Of a DNA stretch of 64,000 nt, positions 11,901 through 24,700 are shown piece by piece. The translations under genes were made by a program, and so were the position numbers. The DNA comes from Otis tarda. Taxonomy: Eukaryota; Chordata; Aves; Otidiformes; Otididae. The stretch covers positions 17,112,501-17,176,500 of the forward strand of contig CM048553.1 of assembly GCA_026413225.1 (NCBI GenBank). Direction: 5' to 3'. Every line of letters begins with the position of its first letter. The stretch's first letter is position 1. The notes under the pieces are model-generated. The model was given only the letters and a program-made list of their open reading frames with translations. It searched no databases and was not told the origin of the DNA.

Positions 11901-13779
11901 CACCTTGTTGGAGGAGCACGCTCACTGCCCTCCCCACCAGCCACACGAGGGAAGGGATGAGCCAGTCCCCAAGGTCCATCCTTGCATGCAGTATCAACCC
12001 CAGGAGCTATTTATAGTCCCTTGGGAAGTGACAGGGGATGTGGCTGTGAATGCAAGGGAGATTCAGACCAGATGTCCCCGAGCCCTTTCCAAGCAAGCCC
12101 ACATAAATGTGCAGCACAGCTCGCAACCAGAGCTGTGTTGTGTCAAACCACTGTGGTTACCCGAGGACCAATGTGATAGTGCCGAGCTGGCAACTGAGCT
12201 GGGGGAAAAGATTCTTGCTCATTAATTGAATAGAGGTCCCAACCAAAGGAGAACAATGCGCAGCGCTGGGGCGGTGAGGCTGCATTGTGAGAGCCTCTGC
12301 GAGGAGCGGCCACCGCTGCCAGTCCCATTGTTCGGCGCTACGTCTATCATCTCCTCACCCTCACCCAGGCTGGCCATACACATTCATACCCCATAGCTCT
12401 GCCGGCCACCTTTACTGAAGGCAACAAGTCCTCACTAGTGATGCTACTGGACCTGGGTGCTGATGGAGGCAGAACATTCCTTCGAGCACAGGATGTGCTT
12501 CTTGTGTTCCCAACTTCACGAGTGAATCCAAAGCTCTTACCACAGCCTTATTGTTGCTGTTACTATGAGACCAAGTCCACAATAACTGCATTTTTCCAGT
12601 GCTGGTTAGAACAGATGCACGTTGCCAACAAGGGATTTTGTTTTTTTTAAATTAAAAAAAAAAACAAAAAAAACTTTGCATGTGTTAGATTTTGTTCAAT
12701 GGAATTAGAGGAAGGTCCTCAGCTGTTCAAATCAGAGTAACGCTGATGAACTCAACAGCAGACTTCTTTGTGCAGCTAAGCCCTAAGCCCTGATCAACGT
12801 ACCATTAAACCAATCCTAAACTTGAAGCCAAGAGGCCCGTTCCTTACTAACAACAACAAAAAGGAGCAGCAAAAAGTAAAACAGGGAAAGTGGAGGGAGC
12901 CAAAGGAGAGGAAAGGAGAAGCCTGTTGAAATAGGAACCACTTTCCGAAAACAATCCACAAATGATGCTAAAGAAAATCCCCTGACACGCAGCTCTATCA
13001 CTAAGTCCCTTTGCTTTTTTGGTAAATCTTTACCCCTGACCTGTCTCAGCTGGTGAGCTTAGGCTCTTGAGGCTGCCTGGGTTCGCATGAGGTGAGACAC
13101 GGGATGAAGGGCAATTGCTCAGCTATACTGGCTCAAGACAATGGAGGACTTCATGCAGCCTTCAGTTACACAAAGCCAGGATCCTGGAGTCTTTTCTGAA
13201 GACCTGGCATTTAGCCCATCTGTCACACAGTCTCAGGACCTATTGGAAGGCGCAGGACCATGATGAGACATTCTTCAGATAAAATAAGACATTTAGAAAA
13301 ATTGAACTGAAAATTCAATAGAATAGGAAATTTTCCAGAGGTTTGGGAAAGTTCCATCTGCTTTGTGGTCTTTTCTAAGTTTTCATGTGGCTCTGCACTG
13401 CCCTGTTAACCAGATTCAGAAGCAGAAAAATCTCCCTAAAAAGGCTAGCTAATTACCAGCAATCTCACAAAGAATTCTGGTTTTCCCAGCCAGTTTACAG
13501 GTAATAAAATTGAATTTTTAAATTTGGTTAGAAATTTATCTAAATCTATTGCAGTCTATGCCTGATTTTGCTTCCCTTTTGAACAAAATCATTTCCTTCC
13601 TTAAAATAGCAGTTGCTTGTACTGAGGAGTAGGCAGATACGACAGCTTCAGCTGAGTCTTGGAATTGATTCAAAGCTGATGTGAAATAGCAAAAGTGCAG
13701 ATAAACAGAATTAAAGAACTAATGCTCTTTGCAAGGAAGCAGCTCCACATTGCATCCAAAGACTCTGACGTTCCTCCAT
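8966..13779. other. Non-coding, no recognised gene
   Basis: Unique sequence with a (CAA)n-like run at about 10089-10127 and A-rich runs at 10178-10187 and 12647-12672. A CpG-retaining patch at 12180-12350 has three SOX-type motifs (see findings). The overlapping open frames at about 11000-12330 are short and give no recognisable protein. Confidence 0.6.
10089..10127 (+). repeat. (CAA)n simple repeat
   Basis: Two CAACAACAACAA blocks separated by AAAAAGGACT and followed by an A run. Confidence 0.85.
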
Positions 13780-13985
13780 CACAGAATCATAGAATGGTTT
13801 GAGTTGGAAGGGACCTTTAAAGGTCATCTAGTCCAACCCCTCTGCAAGGAGCAGGGACATCTTCAACCACATCAGGTTGCTCAGAGCCTCATCCAACCTG
13901 ACCTTGGATGTTTCCAGGGACGGTGTGTCTACCACCTCCCTGGGCAACCTGTTCCAGTGTTTCATCCCTACTGGTTATACAATCT
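13780..13985 (-). mobile_element. Young CR1 3' tail, 5'-truncated
   Basis: The plus strand reads CACAGAATCATAGAATGG, the reverse complement of the CR1 3' microsatellite end, then TTGGAAGGGACC, GTCATCTAGTCCAACC and CACCTCCCTGGGCAACC. About 205 bp of the 3' end remain, typical severe 5' truncation. It is the same subfamily as the copies near 19, 29, 33 and 51.7 kb. Confidence 0.95.
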
Positions 13986-16900
13986 GGTTTGAAGAAACAG
14001 ACACAGCCTTGAAAGGAGATGGTTTAAATAAAGCAGCTCTTCACTTACAGATCTTAGTACTTCCAGTCCATTTTTTGTCTTCGTTTTACTCAGAGGAAAA
14101 GATTAATTTTGTTGCTGGAGAAAGCCCAGGTAGTGCCAAATCCTGTTCCAGTAGGATCTGGAGTACGTGCCCTCCAGGTGAACACAGGATTCCTGGGAAG
14201 GGTAACTGGAGGGAAGTGGCAGGAGACCGGGCAATATGAAGTCAATCCCTTCACCTCTCATGCATCACTGATCATATTCCTTATTCATTTCAACCCTGAC
14301 TGCCCAGATGTTGTAGGTAGAAACAAATAAATCTTAGAATGACCAACAGATCCAAACATTTCCATCCTGGATAGTCTGAGTATCCCCTGGAAAACCTAAT
14401 CCTCCTATATGCCCTGCTAGCTCAGCTCCTCAACTCTTCCTTAGAGCAAAGAGTTCCATAAGGCTGAGTGTGAGTTTAGTACTGAAGTGTTTCCCTCATT
14501 CGTTTTATGGTTCTTGCCCTTTAGTTTGATTGAGTGCCAGTGGTCTAATGTAAAGAAGCAGAGTGGGACTGAACTAAGGAGGACTCTCAGATGACCTTCT
14601 CTACAAATTCACTGTAGTCACCTTTTTCTCTTGTCCTCTTTTTTTCATCTCGTTTAAAGGCAGAAAAGGTGAAAGCCCACCTGTTATTCTTTCATCCTCT
14701 ACTCAGGTTTAGAAACCACACTCATCGTAACGCTTTGTGAAGTGACTGTTCCCATATTCTTTTTTTTCACCCACAATTGCTTTCTCAGAGGTACGTTATA
14801 TATTCAGGGAATTCAATTACCTTTTTCCTGACTGTGTGTTACAGCAGTTGTAAACTTAAGTTGTAAAGGGGCACACTCCAGCCACCGAGCTTTAGCCTAC
14901 TGCAGAGGTGTCGTGGACCAAGACCTCCACTCCAGACAGCTTGGGCAGCTGCATGGGGCCAGGGCAGGATGGGCCCATCCTCACCAACTTGTCAGCTGGG
15001 CAAAGCTGGCTGAGATGAACAAACACTATACATTCAAAACATGCAGTAAGGGGAACATTTCATCCCAGATTCCTGTCTACTGATGGTTTACTTCAATCTT
15101 TTGCTGACATTACCTCTCTTTTACCTAGCAAATCAATTAATCCTTCCTGTGTGTAGTCCCCTCAGCTCATCACACAACATATACCTCAGTTACGTTTATC
15201 CAACTTTCCCTTCCGGTTCCATTTGTATCGGTGCTTTCCTTCTTGGAATAACAATTATTAAACCACTTGGTGCCTTTCATGGTTAATTATTTCCTTTCTC
15301 TAACATAGTCTGCCTTCAAACTGTAGGCTAGGTCTCAAACACACCTCAGCATCCCCATTTTCATTTCCTATGACAAATAATGTTGAAAAGTCTTTATTAT
15401 TGAATTAAGGAGCTCTGTTGCATACATTTCTTCTGCAAAGTTTTATCATCTAGCAATTTTTTATGATTACTGTAATAACATTTTCTGTCTTTTCGATCTG
15501 CCTTTCTTGCATTTGATGAAGGTAAATTTCCTTTGTTTTATTATGTTTCTCACTTACAAGTTAGCAAGTTACTGGTCTAAGGTCCCTGTCATACAACTAA
15601 AGCAGGTAGGAGAATCATATTAATGAAATAACTGCTATGAAACGCACAAAATTTGCATGTGTTCTTTGGCCCGTATTTCATTATTTTTACGTATAAGGTA
15701 CCATTAAAAACTAACATGTATTTACCTTCCCTCCCAAAAAAAAAAAGATGACTCTTTCAAAAATTCTTTACCATATACAGTTTTTCTCTACTTCTGTTCC
15801 AAATATTACAAAGAAAGAACCTAATCCTGTCTTAAGTTATCTCTGTGGGATACAGGGCAACAGCACATTCCTTAATTTAATAGAATAATATTGATAAGCA
15901 CTGAGATGATGTACCTATTTTGCAAAGTTATGCCTAAGGCTTTGTTCCATTTTAGTTAGATAAAATGTGCTACTCACTAATGTGCTTAAACCAACAGAGC
16001 CTGTTTACATTTCCAAGCTGTAGGGAAGAAACTTCAGTAGTGCAGAGCACATTTTTTATAACTGCAGTCGTATTAGTCCCAGAGACACACACAGCACACT
16101 TGAACTAATGCAGAAACTTGTGTAGCTGTGACCCAAATGAATGCTACTGCACAAATTTTGACACCAGTGTTGTTCTATGTCACAGGGATAACAGGGTAAT
16201 CTTTTACCTACTGGCCAATGTAGAGTCTATGGGAAAAGAAGGTACACTTGTCAACTCCTTATAGTGCAGAAGTTAGGCAGAGAAGCAAAAACTGGGGTGA
16301 GTTACCCAGCATTTGGAAATAACTCTAGATTCTGCTCTAAATTAGCAAGGATGATGTGCGTATGTGTACTTGCCACTCTTCGTCTTGTCTGCTAACTTTG
16401 GATTTTCTTCTGTAAGAGTTTCATTTATCACATAAACCAAGGGGTAATAAGGGAGGGGAAAAAAAAGATATCCATATAATCTATAGCCTCTTTAGCAAGA
16501 CTTCAAGAGACAGTATTCCTCATTACCTTTACAAAGAGGAATTTAATAGTATGCTATATCCTTCCAGGGGATAATCCCATGCCAAGGGCAAAGCTGAAGG
16601 CTGCAGAATACAACACCCATCTCTATATCTCTGAACAGTAGTGTGTACTAGCACTTTTCAAAAGGGGGCTGCCTGACAAATGCACTTCACACCATTGCAT
16701 TTCTTCAGCTTCTTCATATCAGAATTTCAAAATACAAATTTCAGCTAAAGACTCTCCCAATAGCTACTTCTCCTGGCTCCAGGCGTTCACTTAGAAGTCT
16801 CTTAGCACCTTTGGGTCACAGAATACTTCCAACAATGGATTTTTTCCAGTTTCATTTCACAGATCATCTCATCAAAACCCGTGGGAAAAAGAAAGATGTA

Positions 16901-18928
16901 GTGCACAAAGGACAATGGGATAGGTCAACACACCAGCAGAAAATTCAGCTTTCTTTTCTGGGAGCAGTCAGCTCAAAGAGGTGGCACTACCGGAGAGGTC
17001 ATTGTAAAGGAAGGATAAATCTGGCAGCTAGTGCTTGCAGCCATTCTCCACAGGCAAGGGGATGTCTGCCCTTCAAAGGAGGGAGTTGTTTGTAAAGAAT
17101 CCGGCTAATGACACCCAGGATAATCAGTGCAAACAGGTCTTTCTACTTCTGGGCTCCATGCCATCCACTCATTCAGAAGCTGGATAGCTGAAGGCAGCAC
17201 ACTCGAGGGCTTTCCTGCTTTGGGAGGTTCAGGTGGGAATATACCTCAGGGGTGGGAGGGTTTATGCTTAGGGAGGGTGATCCAACTTCTCATTTGAAAA
17301 GCATGAATTTAGCAAATCTGGACTCTTTGTGGTACTGTGTGTTAAGTAATGACTGGCTCCAACCCTGAATTTCTTAGGAAGTTTCCCCTCAGCATCTCTC
17401 AGTAAGAGCTTGCCTGTGTGATAATGAGGTGAAAACTGGATGATAGTCCACTTCTGCTGCTGAGCCTGTAAAGGTCCAGTGCAGTGGGGTCCTGACCTGC
17501 TTGACTGGTGTTTCCACAATATAGAATCCTAAAAACAGCCACCCTTGTCCCTGTGTCCAGTGAGCTAGGTGCTGCATGGATTAGTCACCATGCCGTCAGT
17601 GGTACTCCATGCTCCTGTGTCTCCAGGGACAGTGTTGCCCACTGGTGTTCAGAGCCACGGACTGGTATCTCCTGTCACTTCGTTGCCACTCATCTGACAC
17701 TGTTTCCTGCTAAATGGTGTGTCTGGGCTGCAGAGTTCGAGTGCTGCTGGTGGCCTCACATCCAAGAACTGTATTTGGGCTCCCAAATAAAGGCTCAAAA
17801 GACTGACCAGGGATGCTGGTTGTGAGACTCCTAAGCCTTTGATTTCAGGCTCTTTAGGCTGACTAACTTTGTTTTCAGAGTCAGTAAAGCATTTTGGAGC
17901 AAATCAGGCATGGAGCAGATTCCTAATCACGGAATATAAAGCATCCAAGATACAGAAATACCAAGAAAGATAAAATAATATCTTTGCTAAGATCAGGGTT
18001 TTAGGCCTGAATACCAAAATCCTTTGTGAAAAATAAATAAATAAATAAATAAAAGCAGAATAGCTGCTCTTTGGACCTTCTGGAAGTGTTTTACTGGTGA
18101 GAGCAACTCCAGACTCTGAGCTTCATCAGAAAATCCTGGCCCTTCAGCTAAGCTAATTGACTTAGTATTTTGGCAATGTGTTTACTCCCCCCTTCCCCTC
18201 TTTTACTACCTTTTCTATTTCAATGCTGTAAAACTCAACTAACTTCTAAAAAACAAATTCACTTTTTTTTTTTCCCAGTGTTTGTTAGACCTTCTCCACC
18301 TAGTTAATGACTGGCTGGAACGGCAGCATGGCCAGGAATGCTTCATGCTCTGGGCACTCGCTAATTGGGTTGTTAGCAGACTAGAGAGAGAGGAGGAGAC
18401 GGGAAAAGCACTGCTATTATAAGCCAAGGAGTGTAAAGAAAAAGAAAGTGAAATAAATATAGAACTGTTATGTTAGGGAAATTACGGTTCTTAACGCCCT
18501 ATTTTTCTAAAAAAAACAGCTCCCTCAGGATATCTTGCAGGCACTAAAAACAAAATAGACCAGAATATATAACTGGCTTTATTTTTTTTATAACAGACTC
18601 AGAAAAAAAAGATATATTTCCTTTTATAAAACAGATCGTCAGCCCCAGCCCTCCTGTCACTTGGCGCTGGCAGAGGCTGAGGCCGTGAAGAACCACGTTC
18701 AGCGTCAGGCTCGGTTTGGGTTAACCAGGAACGTCGACCAGCAGAGCCCTCACAGATGCAGGGCCAGTATCAGGTTGTCTGTATGCTCTTGCTTATAGTT
18801 CTTCCCAGCTGAGTGAAACCACGAAGGGTCCAGCCTGCTATTTTTGTGCTCCTAGGACTCAACAACTTGTTGCAGATGAAGGAGCCAGTGAAGCAGCAAA
18901 AGCTGGCGGTGCAGGGAACAGCAAAGAT
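13986..18928. other. Non-coding, no recognised gene
   Basis: AT-rich unique sequence containing an A run at 15735-15748 and an (AAAT)n repeat near 18030-18054. A near-perfect copy of the I-SceI target lies at 16183-16200 (see findings). Nothing supports an exon or RNA gene. Confidence 0.65.
18029..18054 (+). repeat. (AAAT)n simple repeat
   Basis: Five to six tandem AAAT units in an A-rich context. Confidence 0.9.
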
Positions 18929-18930
18929 GA

Positions 18931-19095
18931 TAGAATCATAGAATCGTAGGATGGTTTGGTTGGAAGGGACCTTTAAAGGTCATCTAGTCCAACCCCCCTG
19001 CAAGAAGCAGGGACATCTTCAACCAGATCAGGTTGCTCAGAGCCCCGTCCAACCTGGCCTTGAATGTTTGCAGGGATGGGCCATCCATCACCATG
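18931..19095 (-). mobile_element. Young CR1 3' tail, 5'-truncated
   Basis: It starts AGAATCATAGAATCGTAGG on the plus strand, then TTGGTTGGAAGGGACC, GTCATCTAGTCCAACC, CAGGTTGCTCAGAGCC and GGGATGGGCCATCCA. It is the reverse complement of a CR1 3' end, about 165 bp long. Confidence 0.94.
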
Positions 19096-19540
19096 AGAAG
19101 ATGGATGCAGATCCAGCACCATGAGGTGACGGGTGCAGATCTGCCACATTTGCAGGCTGCCCTGCAGTTGCTATGAAAGCACATCAGCCACAAGCAGGTG
19201 CCGTGGGCTTTCTGCTGGCATCGCTGGTGAGACACCAGTCAGGACATGTGTAAAACTTCAGGAGTAAGATGGAGCAACAGATTGCTTCATGCCACAAGAA
19301 GCACACAGCACCCCAGCACTGCGAGGCCAGAGCCACCAAACCCCCCTGCCCACTGCACCACCCGAGCTGAGGTTCTTCACCCCGAGGGAGCCAGACCTGG
19401 GGCAATCCATGCATGGCCACCAAAGCAAAGATTTTGTCCTCTCCCTCTCCTCCTTGTCACCTGATCAGTGGTGATTGGGACTCATCTGGTCCCATCAGCT
19501 CACCCTAGCCTTCCCAGAGGAGCTGCACCATGGGCTTTGT

Positions 19541-19602
19541 ACACATGTGTCTATAGGCGCATGTATCTATAGGTTTGCACGTCTGTAGGCACATGTGTTT
19601 AT
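19541..19602 (+). repeat. Short degenerate tandem repeat, period about 18 bp
   Basis: Units ACACATGTGTCTATAGGC, GCATGTATCTATAGGTTT, GCACGTCTGTAGGC and ACATGTGTTTAT follow one another. The copies are imperfect and the last is partial. Confidence 0.6.
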
Positions 19603-20161
19603 TTGCAGCCCTCCGTGGCCCCTCTACGAGGTGTGAATTTCACCTCAGGTGAATTATTTCTCCAGGGATTACATAACAAAGTGATTGTGAAAATACCATC
19701 GTCTGTGTTATAGAAACTTAACAGAGCCCCTGGAGTCTTTAAATTAAAACATTGCACTCAAGTGCTTTTTGCCATGTATCTCCTCCTACACACCACTCAT
19801 TCTAGTCTGAAAAATAAAAAGGCAGGACAGCTTCCTACAGGCTTTCAAAGAGAAGATCCTACCCTAATTAACTATAATCTTGTTCAGACGGCATTTTCCT
19901 TCAAGATTCAAAGACTAGCAGGGGGCTGGGGCTAGGCAGAAAAGGAGATTATTAAAACTTTAATAACATGAGCCTTTGAACCTTCCCAAATTCTTTACAA
20001 TTTTCTCACATCTCTAACCCAGATGTCTGCATTTAAAAACTGTGCCAACAAACATGAACTTTTTGTTTACGCTTTTATATCTTTCAATGAACAGTCTCTT
20101 TTAAAATTATAGGAAACATCATTCTTGCAGCTCGCAAAGCACGATGACAAGGCTAAAGGTT

Positions 20162-20193
20162 AAAAAAAAAAAAAAGAAAAAAAAAGAAAAAAA
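20162..20193 (+). repeat. A-rich tract with interspersed G
   Basis: Long A runs broken by single G. On the minus strand this gives a poly-Phe stretch in a chance open frame. Confidence 0.9.
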
Positions 20194-21723
20194 GACAAAG
20201 AGGGTTTCGCAGGCGCTGTTTCCAGAAGGTGAAGCCGTTCCAGGAGGCATGGGCAATGCCTCCACAGAGCTCCAGGCGGAGTTGGAACGGGGTAAGAAAT
20301 GGTTTTCCTGTTCAGTAAACAATTTTAAGAGCTCAAAAATGTTCTCATGGAGCATCAGAGCATAGCTGAGACCTTGGGAATTTTTTTTTAAACGAAAAAA
20401 AAAATCCACCTCTACACACGCCTGTAAAAAAGTGTTCATAGAAGTCAGCATAGCAAAATGAAGGCTCCTGCAACTGAGATGTTTCACCAGAGTCATGGTA
20501 AGCCCTGAGACGTGATATGGGTAAGTTTCCTTCTCTGTGAGACTTTTATTGCTTATTAAGGAAGGAACAGCTTCCACAGCAGAGCTGTAGAGAGGCACCT
20601 TCAGCGACCCCAGCATGAAGGACCAGGCAGGAGTCAGACCCACCCCGTCAGCAACTTTTCTGCAGAATGACTTTGGCCAGGCTAGATCTGAGATACTTCC
20701 CTGAGTAGAATTTTTAGTCAAAATTGGCACGCTGTCATCCAAAAGCTTCTGATACAAGGAATAAAAAAGCTTTTCTGTCCAAACGCTCCCCACCAGCTCT
20801 GATTGCAGTTCAAGGGAAGGACCAGACTCTCACTCCAGCTGGAAGGTCCCAAACCAGACCTAACACTGCAAGATGTCACCAAACCTCATAACAGAAGAAT
20901 AAAAATGGCAGCTATCCTGGCAGGCACTGCACTACCACATTTTCGAGAAGCCTGGGAGAGACAAAAAACCATCCTAATCTACAAGGATTGCCCTTGGATC
21001 CACTGGCCAACGAGACAAGTTCAAGTCATCATGACCACTCTAGCTTTTGAAAATGAGTGGTTGTTCAAGCACATGTATTTTTTACATCTTGCTTCCCAAT
21101 CCCACAGTAAAAGTTAGGGAATGAGCTATTTAACAGCCAAAAATTCAAGGAGGTCTCTTAACACCACCAGAGCCCTGCTGCTGGTGTTCCCTGCTGGTCC
21201 GGCTGCAGGGCTTTGCCAAAAAAGTAGCAAACACCTTCAAACCTGGTGCCTTTTCTTTGGGCCAGAGATGGTAAGTAAGAGTGAGGACCCTGAAACAGGC
21301 TCTAAGGACACATGAAGCCATAAATCCTTCCTGCTTCCCTATGTCCACAGTGGGATGAGCACAGACAGGCATCTTCCAAACTCCTGAATGGTCACCACAC
21401 TGCTTTTGTCAAAAACATTTAATGCTTCACCTTCTGCTCCTGTTTCTTGTTGTTTGAGGGACAATGTTTATAAAATGCAAAGATCCCTAGCAAAAAGACT
21501 CCTTGGCAAAGCGCATGCCCTGCTGCCACAGCTTGATGCCATTTTTGGCCCAGGGAGAGCTGGAAATGTCAGAACTCACCAATGCTCCCAAGAACAAAAC
21601 CTCAAATGGGCTTCAAAAAGACCGTGCCCACATCCAGACAAACTGTAGGTTCATATATCTCCAGATTTATGGTATTTAATCTTTCCTCCCTAACGATTAT
21701 TTCCCAGCTGTCTCTCTAAACTT

Positions 21724-21744
21724 AAAAAAAAAAAAAAAAAAAAA
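21724..21744 (+). repeat. Poly-A tract (21 A)
   Basis: An uninterrupted run of 21 A. No recognisable processed gene copy precedes it. Confidence 0.95.
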
Positions 21745-24700
21745 GGAAATTGATACTTTTAACTGTTTCCTTCAGAATATGGTTGGTAAAATATATCTGC
21801 TAGTTACCTGTAAAAATACCCTCTCGTGGTTTCTATGCCAGAGAAACCAAACACACTCTATCTAATTAATGCACCCAAGCAAGATCGAAGTGGGGATAAA
21901 GGCCACGAGTGCTAATTCCTTTCTGATTTCTCTAAGCAGGTATTATTGAATTACACGTGTACCAGTACTGCAGCAAGGTTGGGGAAAAAAAAGTGTTATG
22001 ACTCATATCTCTTTGTGTTTGGACTGTTCTGAGTTCAAATCCCAACATGAAATGCAACAACTCATGGATGCCAGCTCTAATGTGGAAACACATTTACCAA
22101 AACAGTGTCACTGCGCCTATCCAGCTACACCCAGGATCCCCAAACCCTGCAGCTCAGCTCCCGGCATCGCTGCGTCATCCCCAAATTCCCCTCCTCCAAG
22201 GAGGGATAATAGCAATTCTCTCCTTGTGACAGGTCTACATGGAAAAACAAGTTCAAGATCCTGGTGAACTGTTCGGTCGCCCCAGTGATGGGACTGTACA
22301 CATCCCCAAGAGATCATTCTTTCTTTCATGTGCAAGACAAAATATGTTGAGAATTGTAGAACCGCCCAGAAGGTGACAGCTGATGAAACGGTGCTTTATT
22401 TATCCACTCACCACAGGGCTGCCCACAGTGCATAGCCAGGTACCTGGTGCACGCAAGGCGCAGGGTCCTCTTCGCTCATGGCTGTTATATTTGCTCAAAT
22501 GAATTCATGGCTGTTGGAGAAAGAAAGAATTTTCTTTTTTCCTTTTTTTTTAATGTTGCTACTGGATATTACACAACTTGGTGCTGAATTCCTTACCTCT
22601 GGCTTTCGCTGTCAGTGGCTCTTCCAGGCATCCTCCCAGAAAAAGTGAAGCTCATTTCTCAGAAGAAACGCATGACCTACTCATGCCAGTGTACCCTGTT
22701 TTGCATCATGTCCCCCTTAGTGCGAGACACAAAGGCAGGGACAGGCAATCCAGTCCAAGATTTATTCTGCTCTCATCAGCCCAGGCTTTGAGAATCTCCT
22801 TGAGGATTTAAGCCGGCATTCGGTAGCTCCTTGACTGCTGTTTTAATACCAAAGCCTTTCCAACCCAGCTGCAGTAACTACCTCCAAGGAGCAGGAGGAA
22901 TCTCAGTTACAAACTAGCTGGCAATCTTGCAAGAATATGTCTCCTAGAGGACTTCAGGATATTTCTTTCTGAAGTTACCCCTGTTAAATCACTCCTAAGC
23001 TGTCTTCAAATAAAGAACGAACTTTCAGAATAACCCTTGCTTTGGTTTTAAATACTCTCTTTTCCCTGTAAAAGTCAGCTGATCTTTGGAGCTTTCAAAT
23101 TTCTCAAAGCTATTTCAGTTAAATAATCTCTAATGTTCTCCTGAAATGATGCAAACGTTCAGCAGGAAGGCTTAGGAGAGACATTAAGAGTTGTTAGACT
23201 AAGTCGAAGCTTAACACAGCTTATGCAGAGACTATGTCCTGTTCTACCCAGCCAGCCAGGATCCTTTCACTTGGTTTATATCAAAGAAGCTTTATTGCAC
23301 GGTAAACATTACATCAAAGCCTTGGCTAGCAGACCCAAATTCAGTTCTTGGCATTCATGTTAGGCCAAAGCTGGCGCAGGTCTGCCCCTGAGTAGAAGTG
23401 GTACTGGGCTGCGGGGCCTCTCTGTGTTCGCTGAGTGAGTCCCGTCTGGCTCAGAAGTGACTGTCACCCATTTGATGACAAGCTGGAAGTAGCTGTGGAA
23501 AGGTGTGATGCCTGAAAGGCAAAGAGCCAAGTGACAAAAGCCAGGATACAGCTGAAACTCTTGTTGTCACTCGAAGGGGAGAAAGGATGGGAGTGGAACA
23601 CAAATCTGTATGATAATCTGAGTCCTGGAGGCAACTCCCTCCAGGCAAGCATTGAAACCCCACTGGCAAGCAAGAGATGATGCCACCCAAATCCATCTCG
23701 CTCTTTCTCTGCAGAAACAGAGAGCTCTTGGCGGCAAACACTACGCAGGGATGTGCACCAAAGGCCAGCCTGCTGGGAAGGTGCAGGACATGACATAAAA
23801 TGCAGGACTTCCTTCAGCGGCAATTCATACAATAGGGACTTTTTCTAAGCCCTTTTTACTCTGAACAGGTGACTAAAAACTAACCATTATGTCACCTAAT
23901 CCCATTGCTGAGTCTGGTCCCTGCACATATAAACTTGACTGGAATGGGAAAGACCCCTGAGTGCTCTGGGCTGCCTCCTCCTGTATCTGGCAGGAGGTGG
24001 TAAGGGCTCCAGGGATGCCCGTGGAGGGAAAGGCTGCACAGCAGAGGATTTCACTGGCACAGACACTCCAGGATGAGCTGGAGATAAAATGGCTTCTTCC
24101 GTTGCATTTGTCCAAGAGCAGCTGGGCTAGCCAAGTCAGAGTCCATCCTGCCACCCCAGGAAGGCACCAGATTTTGACCCTGCACTGAGTGCTGTGAAAC
24201 CAGGACAGTTTTATCCACACTGGAGGATGAAGCCAAGGTAGCCCTGAGGTGTCTCACCCCTTGGCTGCCTCACAGGTGTTTCTCGCTCATCCTGTCCATG
24301 GCTCTCTGCAGGGACAGACTGGCTCTTTGCTCAGTGGCAGAGCTTCAGCCACTGCCAGACACCTCTGGGCAAGGATCGAGCTGGGGTAGTGCAGCTTGTG
24401 CTAGAGCACCCTTCCGCCCCACCTGGCAATTTGATTTTTAATCTGGTTTTGAAGTCCTTTGGGCTTTTTTGTTGTGTCATGTCAAGTTTGAGCCCAGCCT
24501 GTTTAGCTGGGTGAGCTCTGGCCTCAGCCCCACATTCTCAGGCAGAAAAGGCAGAAAACAGGCAAGCTGAACTGGAGCAGGAGAAGAGCTCTGCTCAACC
24601 TGCTCTTGGTTTGGTTACATACAAAAGCAGTGTATGATCAAACCTGTCCTCTCCTAAGGGTTAAACGAGCAGCAGAGACCCTCAGCAAGGGCTGTGGAGA

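Noticed and set aside
20119..20793. 224-codon open frame on the minus strand
   Set aside because: It runs through an A-rich tract read as poly-Phe, has no recognisable domain and no splice or promoter context. A frame of this length is not very unlikely in 64 kb with six frames.
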